This document shows, in pieces, positions 11,808-23,301 of a DNA stretch of 64,000 nt. This DNA comes from Dama dama (taxonomy: Eukaryota; Chordata; Mammalia; Artiodactyla; Cervidae). Every line of letters begins with the position of its first letter. Positions within the stretch are counted from its first letter, which is position 1. Under the pieces are notes generated by a model. The model searched no databases, was not told the DNA's origin, and saw nothing but the letters and a program-made list of their open reading frames with translations. Location: the NCBI RefSeq assembly GCF_033118175.1, contig NC_083693.1, positions 58,955,981 through 59,019,980 on the forward strand. The letters run 5' to 3'. A program made the translations under genes and the position numbers.

Positions 11808-12037
11808 GGGCTTCCCAGGTGTGGCTAGTGGTAAAGAACCCGCTTGCCAGTGCAGGTAGACGTAAGAGATAAGAGTTCCATCCTGGGTCGGGAAGATTCC
11901 CTGGAGAGGAAATGGCAACCCACTACAGTATTCTTGGCTGGAGAATCCCATGGACAGAGGAGCCTGGTGGGCTGCAGTCCAAAGGATGGCATAGAGTCAG
12001 ATACGACTGAAGCGACTTAGCATGCATATTAGCATGC
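11808..12037 (+). mobile_element. Bov-tA SINE with 13-bp target duplication
   Basis: Begins GGGCTTCCCAGGTGTGGCT and ends near GAAGCGACTTAGCATGC, with the Bov-A body (GGAGAATCCCATGGACAGAG) between. A perfect 13-bp duplication ATGGTTATCCATT flanks it at 11,795-11,807 and 12,038-12,050, which fixes both ends. Confidence 0.95.
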
Positions 12038-12714
12038 ATGGTTATCCATTAGGGGATTCTGTAGCTGTTTGCAGTGAGAAGGAAATATTTGGTCCTAAGT
12101 CTGAAATTTAAGTATATGCTAATTTTTTTTCTTTGCTAAAGGAGACTGTGTGTTTTGGGTGATTTAATTTGATTCCCAGTTCCCATCTGCAAAAGAGATC
12201 TGCATGCCTTTAAAAATTGGCTGGTATATCTAAGTAATTATTAAATAATTGTTACCTTAGTGCTTTTGCTAGTGCAAAAGACTCAGAAAAGTTCTGTGAA
12301 ATTTTAGAACATTAGAACTTGATGGAATTTGGAAATTACTCTATTTATCATGAAAACTTCTGCTGTGTCTAGCTGTGCTTTTCATTCATTCTACTTGTCT
12401 CTCTCTGCAGGCTCCTGTCACAGCCCTTAATGAGTGCTTCAGGCTTTCTCACCAGTTAACTCCTCCCTTTGGGGTAGGGCCAGAAAAAAGTCAAATAACA
12501 GGCTCATTTCCTCACCCTGTATCCAGTTTTCTCTGCTGTTAAATTTCAGTGACAGAGGGGCCTGGCATTAGCAAAAATCTGATACTTAATTCTTGGTATA
12601 GCTGTTGACAGAACAGACCATTTCTAGATAAGGCCCTGTGGTCTGTTCCCACTGGTGATTTACTTTCTTACCTCCCGTGGTGAATTCAAAGCAGCCACAA
12701 GTTCACTGCAAGTC

Positions 12715-13235
12715 TTCCCATCAAGGAAAATGCCTGTTTGCCTTCCCTTTGGATCTGGATTGGCCTTGACTTGCTTTGAACAATAGTTGTGGTAGAAGTA
12801 ATGTGGTGTAACTTCCAAGGGAGTCTTCCAGAGACCCTGTATCCTTCACTCTTACTTTCCTAGAAAAATATTAACATGATGCTAAGAAGCCTGGAAACCT
12901 CTGCTGTAGACAAGTGACTCGAGTGATCTCTAGCACCAATGTTAAGTCATGCAAATTAGGCCACCTTACACACCATCCAGAAACAGTTAAGTAAGCAAGT
13001 GTTAGTCTCTTAGGATCTTCCCAACCTAGGAATGAATCCAGGTCTCCTGCACTGCAGGCAGATTCTTTACCCACTGAGCTACAAGGGAAGCCCAGTTAAG
13101 CTTCCAGATAATTGTAGGTAGTAACATGAGTGATCACAGGTGAGACCACCAGATGAGCTAGCTCTAATTGATGACCCGCACATCATGGACAAATGAAACG
13201 GCTGTTACTTTAAACCACTAAGTTCTGGGGTGGTA
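12715..13235 (+). mobile_element. MLT1-like LTR remnant (ERVL-MaLR)
   Basis: The 3' end reads TTACTTTAAACCACTAAGTTCTGGGGT, the characteristic end region of MLT1 LTRs, and the upstream part has the TTTGAACAATAG...GGTAGAAGTAATG block in order. It is split by a short SINE at 12,992-13,092. It is non-coding and much diverged; the boundaries, especially the left one, are approximate. Confidence 0.65.
12992..13092 (-). mobile_element. Internally deleted Bov-tA SINE inside the MLT1 LTR
   Basis: The tRNA-like head is present in antisense (CTGCAGGCAGATTCTTTACC, ending AAGGGAAGCC). The body is missing: the far end GTGTTAGTC is joined almost directly to GGATCTTCCCAACC. An 8-bp direct repeat CAGTTAAG at 12,984-12,991 and 13,093-13,100 flanks the unit. 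Confidence 0.85.
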
Positions 13236-13524
13236 ATAGGTAAGAGAGACACCAACACCTGTCCTTGGGTGATGGGACATAACCAGTCACTGTGCCTAGA
13301 CTGGAAAATGATTCTGCCTCCTTTTTAAAAAATTTCTTTCAACAAATTTTTGTCAAATATTTACTATATTCGGGCATGCTGCCCCTCTACCCCTAGACTG
13401 ATGGATTTTTCAAGAATTGTTTCTTTTCTTAATACTCCTGTTGGAAGTATTAGCTGATTCCTCAAATGCCTCAGATTTCCTCAGATTGCTTTTTCCTGAG
13501 ATGTTTGCAAACATGATTGAATGT

Positions 13525-13740
13525 TGTTGTAGTTGTTCAGTCACTCCATCATGTTTGATTCTCTTGCAGCCCTGTGGACTCCAGCCTGCCGCGCTCCTCT
13601 GTGCATGGGATTTTCTAGGCAAGGGAGTGGGTTGCCCTCTCCTGCTATAGGGGATCTTCCCTACCCAGGAACTGAAACTGCCCCTCCGCAGTTAACTGCA
13701 TTGCAGGCAGATTCTTTACCGCTAAGCTACCAGGGAATCC
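13525..13740 (-). mobile_element. Bov-tA SINE with long imperfect flanking repeat
   Basis: An antisense Bov-tA: Bov-A body from TTGTTGTAGTTGTTCAGTC, tRNA head ending in CTACCAGGGAATCC. It is flanked by 30-bp direct repeats (13,495-13,524 and 13,741-13,770) that agree at 26 of 30 positions, far longer than the 8-13 bp seen around the other SINEs here. Confidence 0.9.
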
Positions 13741-13770
13741 CCTAAGATGTTTCCTAACATGACTGAATGT

Positions 13771-16700
13771 ATGTAAGAATTAATTTTGATTTGCCTGTTT
13801 TCTATTGTAGCCACTTATCACTGCCTCAGAGAAGCATCCCTAAAAAGGTTGTCCTCTTTTGTGAGGGATCATGCCATTCACCTAAAGCCCAAGGGAGAAT
13901 TTGTCTTTGTCTCTTTCTTCATTGCATTTGGGCTTGGTTTGGTTCAGAGTGACATTTTGTCATTTCTCCAAGATTTCATTTTACTTTCTAATTATAGTTT
14001 AGTGATTCATATTTACTATTCATTTCTTCTGTAAATTAAATCTAGATTGCACAATTACTTTATTCTGGAACTTCATACACACCTCATTCTATTTAATAAT
14101 GTTCTCATTTATGTATCAAATTACAGGAATTTGACATACCGTTACAGGTATAGGAAGGTGCAGGGTGTAGTCCATGGGACAGTGCGATTATAATGGGTTG
14201 ATAGCTTTCTGATTATTATTTATTTGCAAGAAAGACATAATTACAAAATGAATAAAGTCAAATTCAGTATTTTTACTTTTAATAGAAAAGATACATTTTC
14301 GAGGGAGTGCCTGGGAATGCATGTCACAGTCATCTCAAAATTTTCTATAAAATGTTTTGTTGTGGATTTGAAAAAGTCTCCTTGGAATATATGGAATATA
14401 TGATATGTTTTATTTGCATTTTCTTTCTGCTATTTCTTACTGTGATTTTAGAGTTTGCGTATGCTCTCCTAATCATTTGAAATTTTGACATGCGAATTCC
14501 AAGATAACCAAGTACCTATCCTATTTGGTGAACGTTGCAATATACATTAAAGTTGATTTTTTTTTTTTTTTAGCATGGTAGTATCAATTTTGTCATGTGT
14601 AAATGGGGCTGATGTTGACATCCTAAAGCCTACTGGGAGGAGTAAGTGAAATAATGCATTCCCATCAGTTCATACATTGGCAAATAATGAACTGCTTGAA
14701 CCACACTGGCAAAATATATGTCCTTGTATTTTGTATATCAGAGTGTAGTATTTGTCTTGAGTAGATTGTCAGCTTGCAAATCTCTTCCTACTTTACTTTG
14801 TTGAGGCCTCAGATTTAAGGAATTGTCTAAGGTAATACTTTTCTTCCCATATGAATGGAGAAGTTTTTTTTTAAAAAAAAATTATTAACAAAACAAAACT
14901 TTCATAGAGATATAGAATAACTAGTTGCTAAATTAGTTAACTAGCATAATTATTGTTAAACTAGCTGGAATAATATTTTAAGAGAAAACATCTCAAGTAT
15001 GGTTTTTAGAGCATGTTTAGGAAAACTGAAAATAATAATAATTTCATTGCTTATCTAATAGGCTTGACCAATCCAGGGTCTTCAAAGTTTTAAAAGTATA
15101 CTATTTTGGGGAGTTTTTGAAGAAAGTATATAAAATTACAAACCCAAAAGTTTGGTAAGGTATTGAGAGGGATCTATGTGTGTAGCAATGGCTTTGTGGC
15201 CTTCTTTTCATGTTCAGTGAATGTTCAGTAAATTCAAGCGAAAATTAGTTTTTTTTTTTTCTTTTTTTCTGATGGAGAAAATTGATTTTGTGGTTCTTTA
15301 GAGTGATTTGTGCTGAGAACATTTTTTTTAACTCATGGTAACCACTTTCATAACCACTTTCATAGTTCTAGTACTTCTTCAAATAAATTTTTATTAATTG
15401 AAAGTTAAAACATTTATCTAAGTAGTAATATGAGCATATGACTGTAGTACTTCTTATTTTGTTGGGGTCAAAATAAATAGAAAAATCAAAATGTGTAGTT
15501 GATAACTACATTTTTCTGGTGATGTTGGAGAAATAATTTCTTTCATTTGAGGTGATGTCTGTAGTATTACAATTGATAATAGAAAAAAAATAATTATCTT
15601 TAGAGTGTCTATATTCAAAAAGGAAGCAGATTCAAAGCAGTATTTAAGGCCATAGAAAATTTCTAGGAAGTAATGCTTGGTACAAAATGTACACTCAAGA
15701 GGTATTGTTTGAAAATGGATTTGTGCATTAATTAATACATATCTGTTTTGGAATATGGCTCTACAGCACTAAAACCTGTTTTTCTAAAATAATGAGAAGA
15801 AACTAGTTTCATTTTTATAATTATTTCCTATGAATTGGCATTTGCATTTTAGTATTAATATTTGAATATTGGGGATCCATGAGAAAGAAAAAAATCACTT
15901 TTTTGGAAATATTAAAAAAAGCAGTCCTTGGGAAACAATGTAATGTCATTCTGAAGATTTACCCATCTTATCTGTCCACATATTCTCTCTATAAAACACA
16001 TTCTGTGTAGGGAATAAGGAGTATCAATAAGGAGTATTCAAAGAGATTCTGATTCTTTGCACATAGTACTGATTCAAAGCAGAACTGATTCAAAGCACAT
16101 AGTACACAATTTTCCTCAATGGGATAATAGGTTTTGTGGGATTCTATGCTTCTTAGATCGAGAGAATCCATGTGGACTGTGTGTAAATGGAGTCAGTACT
16201 CATTCTTGCTGAATCGGTGCTATCAGTAACAATTTGAAGATATGACTTGCCACTGTAAGTTGAAGCTTGTGTTGATTATGTGGCAATCCGGGAAAGAGAG
16301 ACCTGCATATGAAAGAGTGAGACAAACGGTGATGGAGGGGCCAGAGCTTTTTAGAGTTCAGCTTGTTTCAGCAGTATTCTTCAGCAAAAGATTTTTGGCT
16401 TCAGCACCTTAAGTTAAGGATGGAAAACAGGGTTGTCACTTGGGGTTTGTTGAGCTGCAAGTGGAAAACCCAACCCACATTGGCTCAAGCATCAAAGGAA
16501 CTTCTTGGTTCATACAATCAGTAGCCTTAAGCAGGGTTATCTTCAAGTATAACTTGATTCAGGGTTGAAACAGCTGAAGAATGTGGATCCCACTTTTGGC
16601 TCTATTTTTTCTCTGCTATTAGTAAGTCCCTTCTCAGATGTGGAAGGGTGGATTTCCTTAGCTTCATATCATCACACTATGAAGCTTAAGTTCAAAGACA

Positions 16701-16794
16701 GAGGGAACAAGACAACAAAGAAGGAGGAAGGGAACAGGGGCTAGATAAAGAAGAGAAAGGGTGGGAAGCAGGAGGGAAGAGGAATTGTCTAGTC
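13771..16794. other. AT-rich non-coding DNA, no recognised element
   Basis: Three kilobases without a supported gene. A T tract lies at about 14,557-14,571. The part around 16,410-16,720 has the look of an old interspersed repeat (wording such as TGGCTCAAGCATCAAAGGAAC) but I cannot assign it. Confidence 0.45.
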
Positions 16795-17091
16795 CCTAAC
16801 TCGTGTCCGACTCTTTGCAACCCCATGGACTGCAGCACTCCAGGCTTCCCTGTCCTTCACTATCTCCCGAGCTTGCTCAAACTCACGTCTGTTGAGTCGG
16901 TGATGCCATCCAACCATCTCATCCACTGTTGCCCTCTTTCCCTCTTGTCCTCAGTCTTTCCCAACATCAGGGTTCTTTTCCAATGAGTCAGCTCTTCTCA
17001 TCAGGTGGCCAAAGTATTGGAGCTTCAGCTTCAGCATCAGTCCTTCCAGTGAATATTCAGCATTGATTTCCTTTAGAATTGACTGGTTTGA
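16795..17091 (-). mobile_element. BovB LINE 3' fragment
   Basis: Antisense BovB 3' sequence from TCGTGTCCGACTCTTTGCAA through GCCAAAGTATTGGAGCTTCAG to GAATTGACTGGTTTGA. It is truncated at both ends relative to the other copies and no target duplication is evident. Confidence 0.88.
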
Positions 17092-17717
17092 CAATCTGAA
17101 CAAGGTCTTCTTCAGCCTGGGTTGTGTGACTTGTGCCCTGTTAACATCTCTGAACTTGAAACTTGGTTAGAAGGAGTCAAATCACTGCTTGGTTAATTTA
17201 GTTCTTCCTCCTATCTTCTCCCCCTCCTTCCATCCTTCCCTCCTTTTCTTTCAGAATTATTCCCGCGAAAAGCCCCTCTCCTGTCCTCCTTGTGAAACTG
17301 AAAAGCCCATATGGCTTTAGTGGAATTTTAATATTTGATAATCAGTGTTTCATGCTGTAGGGGGAAGAAATACTTGTCTCTCTACTCTTCTAGAGTCATG
17401 ACTGAGGCCTCCCTGTAATAGGATTAAGGGGAGAGAAACAAGCAAATTTAATAATGTATACTTCCTATATACATGGAAGATACTCAGTAAAAATGAGTAA
17501 CTTCCCTAAATGCCCCAGGCCATCACCTTGAAGACCATCTTTAGCTAAAGACAAAAGATTTGGGGGTGGGGGTGGGCAGTTATGGGAGATCATCAGGGAC
17601 AGCAAAGTAGACAAGGGTATGATTGTTGTGTAGTTCTAAGTTGGCCCTTTCTCCATTGATACTTTTCTAGAGAGTTAGTTATTCTCCTCTTTCTGGTACA
17701 GAGGGGGAGTGTGTGTG

Positions 17718-17860
17718 TGCTGGTGAAGTCACATCTATCATGTATGATTCTTTGCGCCCCTGTAGACTGTAGCTCACTAAGCTCCTCTGTCCATACTAGA
17801 GTGGGTTGCCATTTCCTTCTCCAGGGAATCTTCCCAATCCAGGGATCGAACCCGAGTTTC
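17718..17860 (-). mobile_element. Bov-tA SINE, partial
   Basis: An antisense Bov-A body with an internal shortening, then CCAGGGAATCTTCCCAATCC and GGGATCGAACCC (B-box complement). The tRNA head is cut off after position 17,860. Confidence 0.8.
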
Positions 17861-17951
17861 TTAAGTTTTGGAAACACTCTCACAAATGAATATTTTCTTC
17901 CTAAATGTAAAATGTCTCTTACAAAAGAATAACTTCTGGGTGTGTGTACCA

Positions 17952-18160
17952 TGTTCAGTGGCTCAGTCGTGTCTTGACTCTGTGACCACATGGATGGCCA
18001 CCTTCCAGGCCACTCTGTCCATAGGATTTTCCAGGCAAGAAAGTTGGAGTTGGTTGCTATTTCCTTTTCCAGGGGATCTTCCTGACCCAGGGATCAAACC
18101 TGAGTGTCTTTTGTCTCCTGCATTTGCAGGCGGATTCTTAACTATTGCACCTCCTGGGTT
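17952..18160 (-). mobile_element. Bov-tA SINE
   Basis: An antisense copy with all Bov-A blocks and the tRNA head (GGCGGATTCTTAACTATTGC ... CTCCTGGGTTACTC), diverged from the consensus end. Confidence 0.85.
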
Positions 18161-18435
18161 ACTCTAAACGTGTAGGTATTCAGAGCTTTATACCTGTGCC
18201 TGCTGTTTCTTAAAATAATAAGCCAAAAATAAACTTTTATGCCAAAGAGGCATATTTGGGGTCAGTGTATTCTGCTTCACTCACTGCTTTAAGATTTCTT
18301 AGCAAGTTTTATTATTTTGGGGTGAATTGAAAGTTGTCAAACCACAGACTTACTGTAAAAATATTTGAAATGAGTGGATCTAATAGAATTTACCTACAAG
18401 GGAAATTGCATCTGTCTATCATTAAGAAGTTAAAT

Positions 18436-18638
18436 AGTGTTAGTCGCTTAGTCATGTTGGACTCTCTTTTTTGACCCATAGACTGTATGTAGCCCACCAG
18501 GCTCCTCTGTCCATGAGATTCTCTAGGCAAGAATACTGGAGTTGCCATCCCTTCTCCAGGGGAGCTTCCTGACCCAACTGTTGAACCCTGGTCTTCTGCA
18601 TTCAGATTTTTTACTGTCTGAGCCACCAGGGAAGCCCT
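18436..18638 (-). mobile_element. Bov-tA SINE
   Basis: An antisense copy from GTGTTAGTCGCTTAGTCATG to GAGCCACCAGGGAAGCCC. The tRNA-derived head is intact at the right edge. Confidence 0.9.
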
Positions 18639-18754
18639 TAATTTGCATAAGACAAGTTTTATCTTACTATAATAGAGCCATAAAAGGCTACTTAAGTATA
18701 CACTCACATGCATATCCACATATGCTTATTTTTATCAAATTCTGAATCTTTAGG

Positions 18755-18931
18755 TGAAAGTGAAAGTCGCTTAGTCTTGTCCGATTGTTTGTGACCCCAT
18801 GGACTATACAGTCCATGGAATTTTCCAGGCCAGAATACTGGAGTGGGTAGCCTTTCCCTTCTCCAGGGTATCTTCCCAACTCAGGGATCAAATCCAGGTC
18901 TCCCACATTGCAGGTGGATTCTTTACCAGCT
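18755..18931 (-). mobile_element. Bov-tA SINE, head truncated
   Basis: An antisense copy starting GTGAAAGTGAAAGTCGCTTA. It stops at CTTTACCAGCTG, so the outermost tRNA-like bases are missing. Confidence 0.88.
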
Positions 18932-19448
18932 GTATGTACATGCTATGTATTGCACTGTCTGCAATTATCTTACTTTAAAGAAGATTGTCAATAATTTTCT
19001 AAAGTAAATGATTGTGGAAAAATAATCATCTTTTATTCAATTTTGAAATAAAGTGTAAAATTATAAAAGAAAATGAGAATGAATTTAAATATGATTAAAA
19101 TAAAGTCTCAGCTTCTTTTTCTCTTTGCAAAACAGTGGTTGTGCAAATGTGGAATAATTGTAGCTTTTGCATTTGTTTTCATTGTATTTCAACCTCTTAA
19201 AGGATAGCATTCTCCATTTCTTGAAGCCATACTCTCTTCTTGATAGTACTAAGTCCTTCCCACTTCCCTTTTAACTTCTACTATAATTTAATTTTAAGGT
19301 ATAGGCTATAATAATGAACTCAGTTTTAACTAGGCCATCATTTTGTATTGACTTTTCAGTATGATTTCAGTTGAAGGAAGGAAGTAATAAAGTCTTGGCA
19401 TGGGGTGACCTGGGTCAGTTGGGAGAGCCTGTGCTTTAGCATCAGAGC

Positions 19449-19717
19449 TGCTGCTGCTACTAAGTCGCTTCAGTCGTGTCCGACTCTGTGCAACCCCATA
19501 GACGGCAGCCCACCAGGCTCCCTCGTCCCTGGGATTCTCCAGGCAAGAACACTGGAGTGGGTTGCCATTTCCTTCTCCAATGCATGAAAGTGAAAGGGAA
19601 GTCACTCAGTCGTCCGACTCCTAGCGACCCCATGGACTGCAGCCTACCAGGCTCCTCCATCCATGGGATTTTCCAGGCAAGAGTACTGGAGTGGGGTGCC
19701 ATTGCCTTCTCCGTTAT
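19449..19717 (-). mobile_element. Bov-A2 dimeric SINE with 10-bp target duplication
   Basis: Two Bov-A monomers are joined by the ATGCATGAAAGTGAAAGGGA linker; the (GCT)n tail complement is at the left edge and CCATTGCCTTCTCC at the right. A perfect direct repeat GCATCAGAGC lies at 19,439-19,448 and 19,718-19,727. Confidence 0.93.
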
Positions 19718-19982
19718 GCATCAGAGCAGCTCAGCTGTTAAAGCTCAAAGGTGATCCTGCAAAGGTGTATCAGATTCCCCCAGGACCACAGCATCCTTAC
19801 TGTCATTAAATAAACTTTCATTTGAGGAATAAAACAGCTAACCTTAATACCAGTGGGGATTTTCAAAAATTTCTGTGTGATTGAATTCCTATTAAGTGGC
19901 ACATTGAAAAAGTCATCAAACACATCTGTGTTTTACTGGGAACTCTGTTGTAACAAGTTAATGGTTTGTGTACCTTCTATTA

Positions 19983-20180
19983 GGACTTCCCTTGTGGCTC
20001 AGCTGGTAAAGAATCCACCTGCAATGCAGGAGACCTGGGTTCGATCCCTGGGTTGGGAAGATCCCCTGGAGAAGGGAAAGGCTACCCACTCCAGTATTCT
20101 AGTCTGGAGAATTTCATGGACTGTATAGTCCATAGGGCCGCAAAGAGTCAGACACGATTGAGCGACTTTCACTTCACTTC
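19983..20180 (+). mobile_element. Bov-tA SINE
   Basis: A sense copy with the tRNA-like A box (TGGCTCAGCTGG) and B box (GGTTCGATCCC), ending in repeated CACTT units. The flanks ACCTTCTATTA (19,972-19,982) and ACCCTTTATTA (20,181-20,191) match at 9 of 11 positions and may be the decayed target duplication. Confidence 0.93.
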
Positions 20181-20191
20181 ACCCTTTATTA

Positions 20192-21853
20192 AATGGTCTT
20201 AATAATCAATTTTCAGTGTCTTTACTGTAAAACTCTTGAAGAAATTTAAAAAATGTAGACCTGAGTCTTTAATTGATAACTATAGATAACCTCTACTCAT
20301 ATTTCTATTATATTTTAATTGCTCTGGGCACGCTTCTTAAGGTGTCATCCATCTTTAAAATTTGGATAGTTACCTTCATTTTAGCTTACTTCAACTTAGT
20401 ACAGATGGAAGCATTCCTTTCATAGTCAACTTTTGGTCAGAGTACTCTAAAATTAACTAATTATAGTGAAATCACAATTCTGCATTTTGCATTGGAAGGA
20501 AGTTGGTGGTAACCTCTGAAGAAAGTAATGCAGTGTGGTTAGCCATTGTTCCTGTTTCCTCTGTTGTAACCAGCTTGATGAATTACATATGCAACAATAA
20601 GTTCCTGAATTACCAAGAAGGAAATGTTTCCTGGCCACTATGCACTTTGATGTCAAATACCTCAAACTTCAGCTAGACGTTGAGGTAACTTCTGTCCCTT
20701 CCTTCAGGATGGATAGCACATAATATATGGATAGCACATAATATCCATATATTTTACTACCTAAACACACTTTAGAATATTTAGTCTTTTAGGTGTCATC
20801 CAAAACCTTGCACTTTAATCAGTCGATGTGGATTGAAATTTGAATGACTGATTTAGATTTCCTGCAGTTATCATTGCTATTATTAAAATTGATAATAGAT
20901 TATTTATAATCATGAACAAGGAGGATATAATGTAATGTAACATCATATCATTTGTAGTCTCTTCAGATGATTCTACAAAGGGGAAAAACACTGAGCTGGA
21001 AGGTTATCAACAAAAGTAGAATATAGCAAATGTTAAAAATAGCACTGTCTTCCCTGTCTTTTTCAATCCAAGTAGAGAGCTCCTTGTATGATTTTATAAC
21101 AGATCTGTAAACTACTTTAAAGATTCACTTTTAATTGAGGTAACCCTGAGCTTTTTGAAGTATAACCAGTGACAGACTAACGTGACATTTTGATTACACA
21201 CCGGTTGAATTGTGAAATACTGTTACTTTCTATCACTGCTGGGAACCTTAATTGATGTACACAGCCTAACTAAAGGGAGAGCAGCCACAGCAACAAAGCA
21301 GGTAGGAATAAATAACTGAATCATGGTACCTTTTTATAGCATTTCTCTCACAGGTCAGGCACAGAAAAAAAGGAGCTATAGTTTTTTCATTCTTTTTTTT
21401 TGTTTGTTTTTTGTTTGAATCAATAGAATGACTCCTGGTTTATTTTCATTTTTCTTTGTCTTAGTTCTTAAAAAATTGACTAATTGCAGATGAGAGATCT
21501 TAATTACAGGTTAATCACTTTCCAGTTAAATTGTTAATGAAGCAAGTCTAAGGATATGCTTTTTGCTACCATTTTCATTCATATTTTTCTGAGACGAACA
21601 TTGCTTTATGATCTTCATCATGATTAAGTGATGGATATTTAAAGATACTTTAATGAATCAGAGAGAACAGTACAATTACAGAGTGCTCTTCTTTATGTAG
21701 TACTCTGTAGTATACTCCCACATTGTTAAATGATAATAGGATCAGTGTTTAGCTTTGAAATTTATCTCATATAGTTACACAAGAAAATTTATATTAAAGG
21801 AAAGTTAATTGCAATATGAATTATAATAGCAAAAATGTATTTTACAAAATAGT
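20192..21853. other. AT-rich non-coding DNA, no recognised element
   Basis: 1.7 kb with no gene. It holds a short direct repeat of GGATAGCACATAATAT at about 20,710-20,744 and a T-rich stretch near 21,394. Confidence 0.5.
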
Positions 21854-21865
21854 ATATAAACTAAG

Positions 21866-22178
21866 GGCTTCCCTGGTAGCTCAGGTGGTAAAGAGTCTGC
21901 CTGCAAGGCAGGAGATGCCGGTTCTATTCCTGAGTCAGAAAGATCCACTGGAGAAGGGATAGACTACCCATTCCAGTATTCTTGGGCTTTCCTGGTAGTT
22001 CAGCTGGTAAAGAATCTGCCTACTATGTGGAAGACCTGGGTTCGATCCCAGGGTTGGGAATATCCCCTGGAGAAGGGAAAGGCTACCCACTCCAGTATTC
22101 TAGCCTGGAGAATTCCATGGACTGTTTGGGGTCACAAAGAGTCAGACACAGCTGGCGACTTTCAATTTCATTTCTTTC
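21866..22178 (+). mobile_element. Head-to-tail Bov-tA dimer inserted as one unit
   Basis: Two Bov-tA heads in the same orientation: one begins at 21,866 (GGGCTTCCCTGGTAGCTCAG), the second at about 21,984 (GGGCTTTCCTGGTAGTTCAG), joined where the first breaks off at CCAGTATTCTT. A single perfect 12-bp duplication ATATAAACTAAG (21,854-21,865 and 22,179-22,190) surrounds the pair, so both arrived together. Confidence 0.92.
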
Positions 22179-22462
22179 ATATAAACTAAGTATTTATCCA
22201 TGGTGACCTTATTTCTTAACAGAATATTTTGCTGCTGTTTAAATGAATAAAATATATATTTGAATAAAATGAATAAAAATCTATATTTGTCGATAAAGAG
22301 AGCTGTCCAAAATATATGGCTATGTAAGAATGAAAGTTTTGGCTACTATAATGTTACACTTTTTGTATATATGTATAAAGAGACTTACAAATATGCATGA
22401 GTATATATGTAAAATATGCATATATATGCAGATGTATATGTGTTTAAAATATACAAACACAT

Positions 22463-22600
22463 ATGCAGATGAATGTATATGTGTAAATATCTAAAATATA
22501 CATTCACATGTACACATATACACAAATGCATATTTATGACTTAACATTTATTATTTTATTACAATACATACAAAAAGGAGATAGTGGTTTTCCCTGGGTG
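22463..22600. repeat. 138-bp tandem duplication, first copy
   Basis: A unit starting ATGCAGATGAATGTATATGTGT at 22,463 begins again at 22,601. The second copy is cut after about 20 bases by a BovB and resumes at about 23,111 (TCTAAAATATACATTCACATG), running to the shared CCTGGGTG near 23,219. The copies are diverged. The sequence is not a repeat I recognise. Confidence 0.8.
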
Positions 22601-22620
22601 ATGCAGATGAATGTATATGT

Positions 22621-23107
22621 GTTCAGTTCAGTTCAGTTCAGTCGCTCAGTTGTGTCCGACTCTGCGACCCCATGAATCACAGCACGCCAGGCCTCCCTGT
22701 CCATCACCAACTCCCGGAGTTTATTCAAACTCATGTCCATCGAGTCGGTGATGCCACCCAGCCATCTCATCCTCTGTCGTCCCCTTCTCCTCCTGTTCCC
22801 AGTCCCTCCCAGCATCAGGGTCTTTTCCAGTGGGTCAACTCTTCGCATGAGGGGGCCAAAGTATTGGAGTTTCAGCTTCAGCACCAGTCCTTCCAATGAA
22901 CACCCAGGACTGATCTCCTTTAGGATAGACTGGTTGGAACTCCTTGCAGTCCAAGAGACTCTCAAGAGTCTTCTCCAACACCACAGTTCAAAAGCATCAG
23001 TTCTTCAGCACTTAGCTTTCTTCACAGTCGAACTCTCACATCCATACATGACCACTGGAAAAGCCATAGCCTTGACCAGATGGACCTTTGTTGGCAAAGT
23101 AATGTCT
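22621..23107 (-). mobile_element. BovB LINE 3' fragment
   Basis: The tail has four TTCAGT units at the left edge, then close-to-consensus BovB 3' sequence. A minus-strand frame (22,633-22,965, 110 codons) reads the C-terminal region without a stop, which suggests a fairly young copy. The 5' truncation is at AAAGTAATGTCT. It sits inside the second copy of a 138-bp tandem duplication. Confidence 0.94.
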
Positions 23108-23301
23108 AACTGTCTAAAATATACATTCACATGTGCAGATATACATAAATGCATATTTATAACTTAACATTTGTTCATTATAATACACACAATAAGTAGA
23201 TAGTGGTTTTGCCTGGGTGGGAGGGTCAAGTGCTTGTCAGTTTTATCTTTTTTTATGGTGCTTGAAACTTTTTATCATGTACATTTAATGATTTATAATA
23301 A

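Noticed and set aside
16410..16720. Possible old interspersed repeat
   Set aside because: The wording is reminiscent of a mammalian repeat but I could not place it in a family or find ends.
19983..20180. Possible tRNA gene from the A and B boxes
   Set aside because: The boxes belong to the tRNA-derived head of a Bov-tA SINE; there is no tRNA cloverleaf end or terminator, and the Bov-A body follows directly.
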